64,000 bases of DNA, taken from positions 186,001-250,000 of the forward strand of contig NZ_JACJIM010000001.1 in the NCBI RefSeq assembly GCF_014138435.1, read 5' to 3'. The notes under the pieces are model-generated. The model saw only the letters and a program-made list of their open reading frames with translations, was not told the origin of the DNA and ran no database searches. A program made the position numbers and the translations under genes. This document shows positions 18,354 through 27,230 of the stretch, in pieces. Numbering within the stretch: the first letter of the stretch is position 1; each line of letters starts with the position of its first letter. The stretch is from Methylobacterium fujisawaense. GTDB taxonomy: Bacteria; Pseudomonadota; Alphaproteobacteria; Rhizobiales; Beijerinckiaceae.

Positions 18354-18370
18354 ATGCTCAGTTTGAGCAT
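18354..18370. promoter_or_regulatory. Operator palindrome 1 of nadABC
   Basis: A perfect inverted repeat, ATGCTC-N5-GAGCAT, 14 bp upstream of the nadA start. The half-site ATGCT/AGCAT and the 17-bp length recur at 18413-18429. Alphaproteobacterial nadABC operons are commonly controlled by a repressor of NAD synthesis (NadQ type); assigning this site to such a regulator is inference. Confidence 0.7.
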
Positions 18371-18412
18371 TGTGCCGTCTAACTTATGGGCGCCGGACGC
18401 GCCTGTCCAGAT

Positions 18413-18429
18413 ATGCTAGCTGTGAGCAT
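18413..18429. promoter_or_regulatory. Operator palindrome 2 of nadABC
   Basis: ATGCT-N7-AGCAT, the same half-sites and overall length as the site at 18354-18370, with starts 59 bp apart. The pair brackets the likely nadA promoter, suggesting cooperative or looping repression. Which regulator binds is not visible in the window. Confidence 0.62.
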
Positions 18430-18477
18430 AAATCTTTTGCGGCGCGATGTTACGCTGCGCCGCCGAAGGGATGCCGG

Positions 18478-19302
18478 TCAGCAGAAGGACGCCGGGTCGG
18501 GGCCGATGCGGCCATCGGGGCGGTCGAGGGCCGCGATCTCCTCCATCTCGCCGGCACCGAGTTCGAAATCGAACAGCGCGATGTTCTCGAGGATGCGCTC
18601 GGGCCGGGCGGTCTTCGGGATCGCCACGCAGCCGATCTGCACCTGCCAGCGCAGCACCACCTGGGCGGGCGTCTTCCCATGGGCCTTCGCAATCGCGAGG
18701 ATGACCGGGTCGTTCAGCTCCCTGCCTTGGCCGAGGGGGCTCCAGGACTCGGTCACGATGCTGTGACGCGCGTCGTCCGCGCGCGGCGCCTTGCGCTGGA
18801 AATGCGGGTGCAGCTCGATCTGGTTCACGGCAGGCGCCACGCCGGTCTCGCCGATCAACGTGGCGATGTGCTCGGCTGTGAAGTTCGAGACGCCGATCGA
18901 CTTTGCCCGCCCCTCTTCGCGGAGCTGGATCAGCGTTTTCCAGGTCTCGACGAACAGGCGCCGCTGCGGACACGGCCAATGGATCAGGTAGAGATCGACA
19001 TACGGAAGGCCGAGCCGCTCCAGGCTCTCGTCGAAGGCACGCCGCGCCTCGTCGCGTCCCTGGCGGTCGTTCCAGAGCTTGGTGGTGAGGAAGACCTCCG
19101 CGCGCGGCACCTGCGCATCGCGGATGCCACGTCCGACGCCCGCCTCGTTGCCGTAGGCGGCGGCGGTGTCGATCAGGCGGTAGCCGGCCCGAAGCGCCCG
19201 GCCGACGAGGTCCGGCGCCTGAGCGTCGGAGAGTTGCCAGCAGCCGTAGCCGATCTGCGGGATGCGACGCCCGTCGTTCAGGGCCAAAGTCGGGACGGCC
19301 AT
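18478..19302 (-). CDS. Aldo/keto reductase
   Basis: A 274-residue NADPH-dependent reductase with an (alpha/beta)8 barrel, of the 2,5-diketo-D-gluconate reductase type. Catalytic residues are visible: Asp and Tyr in RLIDTAAAYGNEAGVG, Lys in FLTTKLWN, and His in DLYLIHWPCP. NADPH-site features are IGVSNFTAEHI, WSPLGQG and IPKTARPERILENI. It should reduce aldehydes or ketones. ATG 19302 (MAVPTLALNDGRRIP) gives the normal family length; the longer open frame upstream is spurious. It lies downstream in orientation from an isolated short palindrome and is divergent from paoABC. The substrate cannot be inferred. Confidence 0.93.
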   Translation of the reverse strand: MAVPTLALNDGRRIPQIGYGCWQLSDAQAPDLVGRALRAGYRLIDTAAAYGNEAGVGRGIRDAQVPRAEVFLTTKLWNDRQGRDEARRAFDESLERLGLPYVDLYLIHWPCPQRRLFVETWKTLIQLREEGRAKSIGVSNFTAEHIATLIGETGVAPAVNQIELHPHFQRKAPRADDARHSIVTESWSPLGQGRELNDPVILAIAKAHGKTPAQVVLRWQVQIGCVAIPKTARPERILENIALFDFELGAGEMEEIAALDRPDGRIGPDPASFC

Positions 19303-19615
19303 GGGGTGAGCCTCTGGAAACGCTTTCCGATCTACCCAAACGCCGGCGGTGCGACGCGTTCCGATGATCGCGTCCTTTGCAAGCGGAGCGCGGCGGCCCG
19401 GAGGCGCCACGCCCGGCCCTGCCGCGCGGCTGCGGGCCGATTCTCTGCGCCCGTATCGGGGATCGGATAGGGCGGCCGATGGACCAGCGGACCACCTCGG
19501 CCCGCGGTGAACGGGCGCAGTCTGGACTGGATCTAATCGGCACGACCGCACGTTGGCGCACCGGATTCCAGGTTGCGCCGCGCCGTCGAGCGCGGCGCAC
19601 GGACGGGATGGCAGC
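19303..19615. other. Intergenic region between divergent aldo/keto reductase and paoA
   Basis: A 313-bp spacer carrying the promoters of both divergent genes. One short palindrome, GGAAA-CGC-TTTCC (19316-19328), lies 14 bp upstream of the aldo/keto reductase start and could be an operator. No convincing gene or RNA was seen. Confidence 0.4.
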
Positions 19616-20266
19616 ATGACAGACGCGACTCCGAAGAAGCCGTTCGCCCTGACGCGGCGGGCCGTGGTGGAAGGCTGCGCGGCGGCCGGGGCGCTCGGCG
19701 CCCTCGGCTTCCGACCGGCCCCCGCAGCGGCGGCGCCGGGAGATCCCGCCCCGCAGACGATGCCGGTACGGCTCACCATCAATGGGCAGCCGCACGATCT
19801 CGTCCTCGACACGCGCACCACGCTCCTCGATGCGCTGCGCGAGCATCTGGCTCTCACCGGCACCAAGAAGGGCTGCGACCACGGCCAGTGCGGCGCCTGT
19901 ACGGTGCTGGTGGACGGGCGTCGGATCAATGCGTGCCTGACGCTCGCGGCGATGCACGAGGGCGATCAGGTCACCACGATCGAGGGCCTCGCGGACGGCG
20001 AGAAGCTTCACCCGATGCAGGCCGCCTTCCTGGAACATGACGGCTTCCAATGCGGCTACTGCACGCCGGGCCAGATCTGCTCCTCGGTCGGCATGCTGAA
20101 CGAGGCCAAGGCCGGTTGGCCGAGCCACGTCACCGAGGATCTCGCCTCGACCCCGGCGCTCAGTGACGCCGAGATTCGCGAGCGGATGAGCGGCAACATC
20201 TGCCGCTGCAGCGCCTACCCGAACATCGTCGCGGCGATCCGCGACACCGCCGCCAGCAACCTCTGA
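19616..20266 (+). CDS. paoA: Aldehyde oxidoreductase, [2Fe-2S] subunit (PaoA/YagT-like)
   Basis: A 216-residue iron-sulfur subunit of a periplasmic molybdenum aldehyde oxidoreductase. A twin-arginine-type leader ([21 protein letters not shown]) is followed by the plant-type ferredoxin domain with [15 protein letters not shown] and NACL, and the second cluster domain with [11 protein letters not shown] and ICRCSAYPN. It passes electrons from the molybdenum centre to the FAD subunit. The start is ATG 19616 ([10 protein letters not shown]). The FAD subunit begins 10 nt after its stop. The Tat leader implies export of the assembled trimer to the periplasm. Confidence 0.92.
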   Translation: MTDATPKKPFALTRRAVVEGCAAAGALGALGFRPAPAAAAPGDPAPQTMPVRLTINGQPHDLVLDTRTTLLDALREHLALTGTKKGCDHGQCGACTVLVDGRRINACLTLAAMHEGDQVTTIEGLADGEKLHPMQAAFLEHDGFQCGYCTPGQICSSVGMLNEAKAGWPSHVTEDLASTPALSDAEIRERMSGNICRCSAYPNIVAAIRDTAASNL

Positions 20267-20276
20267 GGGGGCGGAC

Positions 20277-21251
20277 ATGAAGGCTTTCACCTACGAGCGT
20301 CCCGCCACGGTTCAGGACGCGGCCAAGCTCGCGGCCGAGCGGCCGAACGCCAAGTTCATCGCGGGCGGCACCAACCTGCTCGACCTCATGAAGCTGCAGA
20401 TCGAGACGCCGGCCACGCTGATCGACGTGAACCGGCTGCCACTCGACAAGGTTGAGGCCACGCAGGAGGGCGGCCTGCGTATCGGTGCGCTGGTGCGCAA
20501 CTCCGACCTTGCCGCGGAGCCGCGGGTCCGGAAGGACTACGCCGTCCTGGCGAAGGCTCTGCTGGCTGGCGCCTCGGGGCAGCTGCGCAACAAGGCGACC
20601 ACCGCCGGCAACCTGCTTCAGCGGACCCGCTGCTACTATTTCTACGACACGGCCATGCCCTGCAATAAGCGCGAGCCGGGTTCGGGCTGCGCGGCGATCG
20701 GCGGGTTCAACCGGATCATGGCGGTGGTGGGCGCCAGCGAATCCTGCATCGCCACCAACCCGTCCGACATGGCGGTCGCCATGCGCGCCCTCGACGCCAC
20801 CGTCGAGACGATGGATCCGGCAGGTCAGACCCGACGGATCCCGATCGCCGATTTCCACCGGCTCCCCGGAGACACCCCGCAGATCGAGACCGACCTGCGC
20901 CAGGGCGAGATCATCACGGCCGTGACCCTGCCGAAGCCGGTGGCCGGCATGCACATCTACCGCAAGGTCCGCGACCGGGCGTCCTACGCTTTCGCGACCG
21001 TCTCGGTGGCGGCGGTGATCGCGGGCGTCGAGGGCGGCAAGCCGAGCGCGGCGCGGCTTGCCTTCGGCGGCCTGGCGCACAAGCCCTGGCGGGTGGCCGA
21101 AGCCGAAGAAGCCCTGGTCCGGACCGGCTCAGCGGATGAGGCCGCCGACGCGGTGCTGAAGGGTGCCCGCGGCTACGGCAGCAACGACTTCAAGATTCCG
21201 CTGACCCGGCGGACCCTGCGCGCCGTGGTGGCGCAGGCGACCCGCGCTTAA
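20277..21251 (+). CDS. paoB: Aldehyde oxidoreductase, FAD-binding subunit (PaoB/YagS-like)
   Basis: A 324-residue FAD subunit. The FAD-binding motif [16 protein letters not shown] lies near the N-terminus and [16 protein letters not shown] in the middle. A cysteine-rich segment ([20 protein letters not shown], then GSGCAAIGG and [12 protein letters not shown]) matches the extra [4Fe-4S] cluster that distinguishes PaoB from ordinary xanthine dehydrogenase FAD subunits. It receives electrons from PaoA and hands them to an external acceptor. It sits between paoA and paoC with short spacers, so one operon is certain. Confidence 0.93.
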   Translation: MKAFTYERPATVQDAAKLAAERPNAKFIAGGTNLLDLMKLQIETPATLIDVNRLPLDKVEATQEGGLRIGALVRNSDLAAEPRVRKDYAVLAKALLAGASGQLRNKATTAGNLLQRTRCYYFYDTAMPCNKREPGSGCAAIGGFNRIMAVVGASESCIATNPSDMAVAMRALDATVETMDPAGQTRRIPIADFHRLPGDTPQIETDLRQGEIITAVTLPKPVAGMHIYRKVRDRASYAFATVSVAAVIAGVEGGKPSAARLAFGGLAHKPWRVAEAEEALVRTGSADEAADAVLKGARGYGSNDFKIPLTRRTLRAVVAQATRA

Positions 21252-21275
21252 GCCCCCCGATCAAGGACCGTCCCC

Positions 21276-23498
21276 ATGGAGATGAACCAGCCGATCGGCC
21301 GGACGCCCCTCGACGACCGCGCCGACGGGCTCGTCGGGAAGCCGCTCGACCGCGTCGAAGGCAAGCTCAAGGTCACGGGCCACGCCCCCTACGCGTACGA
21401 GACCCGGGCGCTGAAGAACCCCGCCTACGGCTTCATCGTGCCGGCGACGATCGCGGCCGGAACCATCACGTCGATCGACGCCGAGACCGCCCGCCGGGCG
21501 CCCGGCACGATCCTGGTCATGACCCACGAGAACGTCCCCGAGCAGGGCGAGAAGAAGGAGCAGGTCTGGCCGCAACTCCAGGGGACGAAGGTCACGTTCT
21601 ATGGGCAACCCGTCGCCTTCGTGGTTGCCGAGACCTTCGAGCAGGCCCGCGCCGCCGCGATGCTGGTGAAGGTCCGCTACGACGCGGCCAAGCCCAAGGG
21701 GCTGCTTAAGGACAACCTGGCGGCGGCCTACGAGCCGAAGCCCGTCAATTCGCCGCCGGATTCGAAGCTCGGCGACTTCGACGCCGCCTTCGCGGCCGCG
21801 CCGGTGAAGCTCGACGTGGAATACGTCACGCCCAACCAGATCCACGCGCAGATGGAGCCGCACGCCACGATCGCGTCGTGGGAGGGCGACGGCGTTGTGC
21901 TCTACACCGCCAACCAGATGCTGAACCGCGGTCAGAAGGCGCTCGGCTCGGTGCTCAAGCTGCCGCCCGAAAAGGTGCGGATCGTGAGCCCCTATATCGG
22001 CGGCGGCTTCGGCTCGAAGCTCCAGGCTCAGCCGGAGGCGACGCTCGCCGTGTTGGCCTCGAAGCTGATCCAGCGCCCCGTGAAGGTCGCGCTCACGCGG
22101 CAGCAGGAGTTCCACGTCGGGACCCACCGGACCGACACGATCCAGCGGATCAGGCTCGGTGCCGATCAGGACGGGCGGCTCTCGGCGATCAGCCATGAAT
22201 CCTGGTCCGACACGGCCGAGGGCGACGGGTTCTTCGAGACGTCGGCCAATGTCACCCGGTCGCTCTACGCGGCACAGAACCGGATCACGCGCCATCGGCT
22301 CGTGAACCTCAACATGCCCATCGCCTCGTCGATGCGCGCCCCTGGCGAGGCCGTGGGCCAGCTCGCCTTCGAGTGCGCCATGGATGAGCTGGCCGAGCAT
22401 CTGAAGGTCGATCCGATCGAGCTGCGGGTGCGCAACGAGCCGGCCGAGGATCCCGAGAAGAAAGTCCCGTTCTCCACCCGCCAGCTCGTGCCCTGCATGC
22501 GCGAGGGGGCGCGCCTGTTCGGCTGGGACAAGCGGCAGGCGGCGGGCAGCCGCCGCGACGGCAACTGGCTCGTGGGTATGGGCATGTCGGCCGCCGCCCG
22601 CCTCAACCCGCTGATGCCCTCCGCCGCCAAGGTCCGTCTCGGGCCGGACGGCGTGCTGGTGGTGCGCATGGCCATGACCGATCCCGGGACCGGCACCTAT
22701 ACGATCCTCACCCAGATCGCCGGCGAGATGCTGGGCCTGCCGCCCGAGCGGGTCCGCGTCGAGATGGGCGACACCGACTTTCCCTTCGCCTCGGGTTCCG
22801 GCGGCTCGTTCGGCGCTGCGTCGGCGGGCTCTGCCCTCTACGTCGCCTGCGACAACCTCCGGCAGGCCCTGCTCAAGGCCGGCGACCTTAACCCGGACGG
22901 GGCGGTGTTCCGCGACGGCGCGGTGACCTCGGGCAACCGGACGGAGTCGCTGACCGATCTCGCCCGGTCGGGCATGGAGGCCGCCGGTGAGATCAAGCCC
23001 GGCGAGATGAAGCAGAAGTTCTCGCAATACTCCTACGGTGCGCACTTCGCCGAGGTCGGGGTCGATGTCGATACCGGTGAGATCCGGTTGCGGCGGATGC
23101 TCGGCGTCTTCACCGGGGGGCGCATCCTCAACGCCAAGACGGCGCGCAGTCAGGCGATCGGCGGCATGACCTTCGGGGTCGGGGCGGCTCTGATGGAAGA
23201 TGCGGTGGTCGATCCGCGCTACAGCTACTTCGTCAACCACGACATGGCCGAGTACCATGTGCCGGTCCACGCCGACCTCCCGGCGATCGACGCGGTGTTC
23301 CTGCCCGAACTCGACGACAAGGCGAACCCGCTGAAGAGCAAGGGGCTCGGCGAGCTCGGCATCTGCGGTGCCGGCGCCTCGCTCGCCAACGCGATCTACA
23401 ACGCCACCGGGATCCGCGTGCGGGACTATCCGCTCACCCTCGACAAGATGCTCAAGGGCTTCGAAGAGCAGGAGGGCCAGGCGCAGCGGCGGACCTGA
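21276..23498 (+). CDS. paoC: Aldehyde oxidoreductase, molybdenum-binding subunit (PaoC/YagR-like)
   Basis: A 740-residue catalytic subunit carrying the molybdopterin cofactor. Family features: DRVEGKLKVTGHAPYAYE at the N-terminus, the Moco contact YIGGGFGSK, MRAPGEAVGQLAFECAMDEL, and near the C-terminus KGLGELGICGAGASLANAI containing the active-site glutamate. It oxidises a broad range of aldehydes to carboxylic acids using water. It follows paoB by 24 nt. No PaoD-type cofactor-insertion chaperone lies next to it in this window. A strong hairpin follows the stop. Confidence 0.94.
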   Translation: MEMNQPIGRTPLDDRADGLVGKPLDRVEGKLKVTGHAPYAYETRALKNPAYGFIVPATIAAGTITSIDAETARRAPGTILVMTHENVPEQGEKKEQVWPQLQGTKVTFYGQPVAFVVAETFEQARAAAMLVKVRYDAAKPKGLLKDNLAAAYEPKPVNSPPDSKLGDFDAAFAAAPVKLDVEYVTPNQIHAQMEPHATIASWEGDGVVLYTANQMLNRGQKALGSVLKLPPEKVRIVSPYIGGGFGSKLQAQPEATLAVLASKLIQRPVKVALTRQQEFHVGTHRTDTIQRIRLGADQDGRLSAISHESWSDTAEGDGFFETSANVTRSLYAAQNRITRHRLVNLNMPIASSMRAPGEAVGQLAFECAMDELAEHLKVDPIELRVRNEPAEDPEKKVPFSTRQLVPCMREGARLFGWDKRQAAGSRRDGNWLVGMGMSAAARLNPLMPSAAKVRLGPDGVLVVRMAMTDPGTGTYTILTQIAGEMLGLPPERVRVEMGDTDFPFASGSGGSFGAASAGSALYVACDNLRQALLKAGDLNPDGAVFRDGAVTSGNRTESLTDLARSGMEAAGEIKPGEMKQKFSQYSYGAHFAEVGVDVDTGEIRLRRMLGVFTGGRILNAKTARSQAIGGMTFGVGAALMEDAVVDPRYSYFVNHDMAEYHVPVHADLPAIDAVFLPELDDKANPLKSKGLGELGICGAGASLANAIYNATGIRVRDYPLTLDKMLKGFEEQEGQAQRRT

Positions 23499-23514
23499 CC
23501 GGAGGCAAAGGCCT

Positions 23515-23539
23515 GGGCGGCCGCGGTTGACGGCCGCCC
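23515..23539 (+). terminator. Strong hairpin after paoC
   Basis: A perfect 9-bp stem (GGGCGGCCG / CGGCCGCCC) with a 7-nt loop begins 16 nt after the paoC stop. No T-tract follows, so it may be an attenuator or an mRNA 3' stabiliser between paoABC and the ligase gene. Confidence 0.5.
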
Positions 23540-23586
23540 GCGCAGGCGGGACACCCGGCCGAAAGCCCGAATACGGGGAGCGCCCG

Positions 23587-25128
23587 GTGCCCGACAGCCT
23601 TGCCAACGACCGTCATCCGCCCGCGCGGTTCAACGCCGCGCGGTACTGCCTGGCCGAGAATGCGCGCCTGCGCCCCGACAAGACGGCGCTCGTGATGGTC
23701 GGGGACGGCACCGCGGAGCGGCTGAGTTTCGGCGACGTCGAGCGGGCGGTGCGCGGCATCGCGGCGGGCCTGCTGGATCTCGGCCTGGAACCCGGCGACC
23801 GGGTGATGATCCGCATGGGCAACGAGGCCGACTACGTCCTCGTCTATTTCGGGGCCCTGGCGGCGGGCCTCGTCGCCCTGCCCTCCTCGCCGCAGCTCAC
23901 CGCGGGCGAGGCGGCGTTCCTCATGGAGAATTCCGTTGCCGCCGCGGTGGTGATCGGAGGCGGCTGCACGGTTGCGCCCGAGGCCCTGGGCGGACGCCTC
24001 CTGCTCGACGCCGCCGCCATCGCGCGGATGAAGGCGGGGCCGCCCCTGCCGGCCTACGCCGACACCGCCGCGGACGACCCGGCGATGCTGATCTACACCT
24101 CCGGCACGACGAGCCGGCCAAAGGGCGTGCTCCACGCCCACCGCGCCACCTACGGCCGCCGGCCGATGCGCGACCACTGGCTCGGCCTCGCCGAATCCGA
24201 CGTGATGCTGCATGCCGGCACCATGAACTGGACCTACACGCTGGGCGTCGGCTTGAGCGATCCCTGGTCGGTGGGCGCGACGGCGGTGCTCTACAACGGT
24301 CCACGCGACCCCGCCGTCTGGCCGCGCCTGATCGCCCGGTACGGCGCGACCCTGTTCGCCGCCGTCCCGACGCTCTACCGCCAGATCCTCAAATACGGCG
24401 ACCTCGGCGCCCAGGACCTGTCGAGCCTGCGCCACGGCTGCACGGCGGGCGAGCCCCTCTCGGTGGAGTTGCTCGATGCCTGGCGGCAGGCCACCGGCAA
24501 GCCCCTCTACGAGGCGCTCGGGATGAGCGAGATCTCGACCTACATCTCCAGCGGCCCGACGATTCCCGTGCGTCCCGGCTCGCCGGGCAAGCCGCAGCCC
24601 GGTCGGCGGGTGGCGATCCTGCCCGTCGAGGGCGAGCCGGTCCCGCTGCCGGCCGGCGAGAGCGGGCTCCTCGCCGTCCATCGGACCGAGCCGGCGCTGA
24701 TGCTCGGCTACTGGAACCGCCCCGAGGAAGAGGCCGAGGTGATGCGGGGCGACTGGTTCGTCGGCGGCGATCTCGCCCGGTTCGATGCGGACGGCTACCT
24801 CTGGTTCGAAGGCCGCAACAACGACCTGATGAAGGCGATGGGCTACCGGGTCTCGCCCAACGAGGTCGAGGCGGTGCTGTCCGACCACCCGTCCGTGGCG
24901 GAGGTCGGCGTGGCCGAACTGCCTGTGCGGGCAGACGTCTCGGTCATCTGCGGTTTCGTGGTGCTCCAGCCGGACGCCGAGCCCGACGCGGAGGGCCTGC
25001 TGGCCTGGTGCGCCGAGCGGCTCGCCGCCTACAAGCGGCCGCGGGAAATCCGCTTCCTCGACGCCCTGCCGCGCACGCCCAATGGCAAGGTCCAGCGCAA
25101 GCGACTCGCCGCGGCTGCGGCCGGTTGA
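23587..25128 (+). CDS. AMP-dependent acyl/aryl-CoA ligase
   Basis: A 513-residue adenylate-forming enzyme that activates a carboxylic acid with ATP and joins it to CoA. Motifs: the P-loop-like LIYTSGTTSRPKGVLHAH, the acid-pocket and AMP-site motif LYEALGMSEISTYIS, GGDLARFDADGYLWFEGRNNDLMKAMGYRVSP (hinge and A8 region), and the catalytic lysine in PRTPNGKVQRKRL. It resembles benzoate- and medium-chain acyl-CoA ligases. The start GTG 23587 (PDSLANDRH follows) has a GGGGAG site just upstream. It is co-directional with paoABC, so it could activate the acid made by that enzyme; this is inference. Confidence 0.88.
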   Translation: MPDSLANDRHPPARFNAARYCLAENARLRPDKTALVMVGDGTAERLSFGDVERAVRGIAAGLLDLGLEPGDRVMIRMGNEADYVLVYFGALAAGLVALPSSPQLTAGEAAFLMENSVAAAVVIGGGCTVAPEALGGRLLLDAAAIARMKAGPPLPAYADTAADDPAMLIYTSGTTSRPKGVLHAHRATYGRRPMRDHWLGLAESDVMLHAGTMNWTYTLGVGLSDPWSVGATAVLYNGPRDPAVWPRLIARYGATLFAAVPTLYRQILKYGDLGAQDLSSLRHGCTAGEPLSVELLDAWRQATGKPLYEALGMSEISTYISSGPTIPVRPGSPGKPQPGRRVAILPVEGEPVPLPAGESGLLAVHRTEPALMLGYWNRPEEEAEVMRGDWFVGGDLARFDADGYLWFEGRNNDLMKAMGYRVSPNEVEAVLSDHPSVAEVGVAELPVRADVSVICGFVVLQPDAEPDAEGLLAWCAERLAAYKRPREIRFLDALPRTPNGKVQRKRLAAAAAG

Positions 25129-25183
25129 CCGGCGCCGCCGCCCGCTGGTTCGCCCCGGCGTTTCGAGGGCGCCGCAACAGGCC

Positions 25184-25205
25184 CCCTCTCCCGTCCGGGA
25201 GAGGG
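25184..25205. repeat. Palindromic repeat between convergent ligase and mgtE
   Basis: A perfect 9-bp stem, CCCTCTCCC / GGGAGAGGG, with a GTCC loop. Stems of this form recur between genes in many Methylobacterium genomes (recollection, not checked here). Placed between convergent genes, it may also end transcription from both sides. Confidence 0.6.
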
Positions 25206-25254
25206 TCGGGGGGAGGGATCGGGTGTTGCCGAGGCTTGCCGGACCGGACGCCCC

Positions 25255-26625
25255 CTATAGCAGCGTCCCGCGCAGGATCAGCAGGGCCACTGAGAAATAG
25301 ATGACGAGCCCGGTGACATCGACCAGCGTCGCCACGAACGGCGCCGAGGCGGTGGCCGGATCGAAGCCGATCCGCTGCAGCAGGAAGGGCAGCATCGAGC
25401 CGGCGAGCGATCCGAAGGTCACGATCCCGACGAGCGCCGCGCCCACCGTTGCGGCCACCAGCGGCCAGTGCTCGCCGTAATCGTAGAGGCCGAACTTCTG
25501 CCACGCGACGATGCGGATGACCGCGATCACCCCGAGGATCGCCCCGAGCACGATCCCGGTGGGCAGCTCCCGCAGGGCCACCCGCCACCAGTCCCGCAGC
25601 CGGATCTGGTGCAGGGCCAGCGCCCGGATCAGCAGCGAGGTCGCCTGAGATCCGGAATTGCCCCCCGAACTCATGATCAGCGGGATGAACAGCGTCAGGA
25701 CGATCGCCTTCTCCAGTTCCCCCTCGAAGCCCTGCATGGCCGAGGCGGTGAGCATCTCCGACAGGAACAGCGCGCACAGCCAGCCGGCGCGCTTCCGGAT
25801 CATCGTGAAGAAGCCGATGTCCATGTAGGGCTCGGGCAGCGCCTCCATGCCGCCGAAGCGCTGCACGTCCTGCGTCTGCTTCTCGATCATCGCGTCGATC
25901 ATGTCGTCGACCGTGACGATGCCGATCACGTGCCCGACCGCGTCGACCACCGGCAGCGCGAGAAGATCGTATTTCGAGATCAGTCGGGCCGCCTCCTCGC
26001 GGCTGGCCGTCGGCGAGACGGCGAGGGGCCGGCGTCCCGGCGCGACGCTGAGGACATTGTCGCTCGGATCGCCCGAGATCAGCCGCCGCAGGGGCACCGC
26101 CTTGGTCAACGCGCGGGTGCGCGGGTCGAGCACGAAGATCGCGTAGATCGTCTCGCGGGTCTTCTCCACGTGGCGGATGTGCTCCAGGGTCTGGCCCACC
26201 GTCCAGGTGCCCGGCACGGTGACGAACTCCGTGGTCATCAGAGAGCCCACGGTCTCCTCGCCGTAGGCCGAGAGCCGGTCCACGGCGCCGCGTGTCTCGG
26301 CGTCGAGGCGCGCGCGCAGGTCGGAGCGGCCGGGCTCCTCGATCTCGCGGAACACGTCCGTGACCCGGTCGGCCGACATGCCCGACAGGTAGCCGGCCAC
26401 CCGGTCCCGGGGCAGCATCTCGATGATGTCGGCGGCGCAGTCGAGTTCCGGCTGGTCCAGCACCTCGATCGCCCGCTCGGTCGGCAGACCGAGCAGGATG
26501 GCGGCGGCAACCTCCGGAGCCTCGTCGTTCAGCGCTTCGACGATGTCGGGCGCCCGTTCGTCCGAAAGACGTGCGGCCAAGACGGAGGGATCGACTCGCG
26601 TGTCGAAGGGCGCGATCTCGTTCAT
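25255..26625 (-). CDS. mgtE: Magnesium transporter MgtE
   Basis: A 456-residue Mg2+ channel. The cytosolic N domain (LNDEAPEVAAAILLGLPTER, then EMLPRDRVAGYLSGM) is followed by paired CBS domains (GSLMTTEFVTVPGTWTVGQ, then LLALPVVDAVGHVIGIVTVD) that sense intracellular Mg2+. The C-terminal membrane domain of five helices carries the family signature LIMSSGGNSGSQATSLLIRAL. ATG 26625 (MNEIAPFD) has a purine-rich GAGGCGAGG site upstream and fits the family start; the frame upstream to 26667 is not needed. It stands alone, convergent with the acyl-CoA ligase. Confidence 0.95.
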   Translation of the reverse strand: MNEIAPFDTRVDPSVLAARLSDERAPDIVEALNDEAPEVAAAILLGLPTERAIEVLDQPELDCAADIIEMLPRDRVAGYLSGMSADRVTDVFREIEEPGRSDLRARLDAETRGAVDRLSAYGEETVGSLMTTEFVTVPGTWTVGQTLEHIRHVEKTRETIYAIFVLDPRTRALTKAVPLRRLISGDPSDNVLSVAPGRRPLAVSPTASREEAARLISKYDLLALPVVDAVGHVIGIVTVDDMIDAMIEKQTQDVQRFGGMEALPEPYMDIGFFTMIRKRAGWLCALFLSEMLTASAMQGFEGELEKAIVLTLFIPLIMSSGGNSGSQATSLLIRALALHQIRLRDWWRVALRELPTGIVLGAILGVIAVIRIVAWQKFGLYDYGEHWPLVAATVGAALVGIVTFGSLAGSMLPFLLQRIGFDPATASAPFVATLVDVTGLVIYFSVALLILRGTLL

Positions 26626-27060
26626 GGCCTCGCCTCGTGGGTTACGAGGCGACGCGTCGCCGGTCATCCTAGATCAGGGCCGTGGCCGGCCGCCGCGTCG
26701 ATCGCCCCGCGGCCAGGCCTCTCAGCGGCTCAGGCGGGATGACGACACGGGGCCGGGCACGGCAGGCACGATCGGTCGGGCACGTCGCTTCGCTGGTCGC
26801 TGCTGGAAAGGGAACGCGGCACCGTCGAAGACGCCGTCGCGCGGGTGCGTCGTGCGCCCGAGCAAGAGGCCCGTCAAGCCGAAACAGCGCCCATCCGCAG
26901 CCGATGCCGAACGACGCTCCGTCGGGTGGCCGCGCGGCCACGGAAGGGTGGGCCCCGCCGGCCAGCAACCCAGCCTATGAGAAATATAAGTGTTGTGCTC
27001 ACTTGTATTGCGTCCAAGATATTGCCTATATGGATCTCACCAACAGCGAGGAGAAACGCC
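26626..27060. other. Intergenic region upstream of the pqqA pair
   Basis: A 435-bp spacer between divergent mgtE and pqqA. The first 340 bp are ordinary GC-rich sequence without a convincing gene. From about 26975 to 27060 the base composition turns clearly AT-rich, unlike the surroundings, and holds the likely pqqA promoter and leader. Confidence 0.6.
27003..27032 (+). promoter_or_regulatory. Candidate promoter of pqqA
   Basis: TTGTAT (27003-27008) and CTATAT (27026-27031) are 17 bp apart in an AT-rich patch, about 30 bp upstream of the first pqqA ATG. It fits a housekeeping-type promoter but the transcript start has not been shown. Confidence 0.38.
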
Positions 27061-27150
27061 ATGGCCTGGTCCGCCCCGATCGTGTCCGAGATCTGCGTCG
27101 GCATGGAAGTCACCAGCTACGAGTCGGCTGAGATCGATACGTTCAACTAA
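27061..27150 (+). CDS. pqqA: PQQ precursor peptide PqqA, copy 1
   Basis: A 29-residue peptide that starts MAWSAPIVSE and contains the cross-linking core GMEVTSYES. Glu16 and Tyr20 are the residues joined by the radical SAM enzyme PqqE and excised to become pyrroloquinoline quinone. The ribosome site GAGGAG lies just upstream. The peptide matches PqqA of Methylobacterium in length and in the ending EIDTFN. A second copy, 28 of 29 residues identical, lies 80 bp downstream. No pqqB, C, D or E is in the window, so the maturation enzymes must be encoded elsewhere. The peptide is in the cytoplasm until processed. Confidence 0.95.
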   Translation: MAWSAPIVSEICVGMEVTSYESAEIDTFN

Positions 27151-27163
27151 GTCGCTCACGGTT

Positions 27164-27182
27164 CGGAGCGCCCGACGCTCCG
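27164..27182 (+). terminator. Hairpin between the two pqqA copies
   Basis: A 7-bp perfect stem (CGGAGCG / CGCTCCG) with a CCCGA loop begins 13 nt after the first pqqA stop. Only a short TTT follows, so it may be a partial terminator or a 3' end that protects a short pqqA transcript. Confidence 0.5.
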
Positions 27183-27230
27183 GCCTTTGCGGCTTCTTCA
27201 TCCATCGCATCAATTCACTTGGAGGAAATC

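Noticed and set aside
25255..26667. Mg2+ riboswitch upstream of mgtE
   Set aside because: The stretch before the mgtE start has no recognisable conserved riboswitch core, and I cannot fold it reliably by eye.
26669..26968. 99-residue minus-strand frame upstream of pqqA
   Set aside because: Arginine/proline/alanine-rich, no ribosome site, and no domain. Treated as chance in GC-rich DNA.
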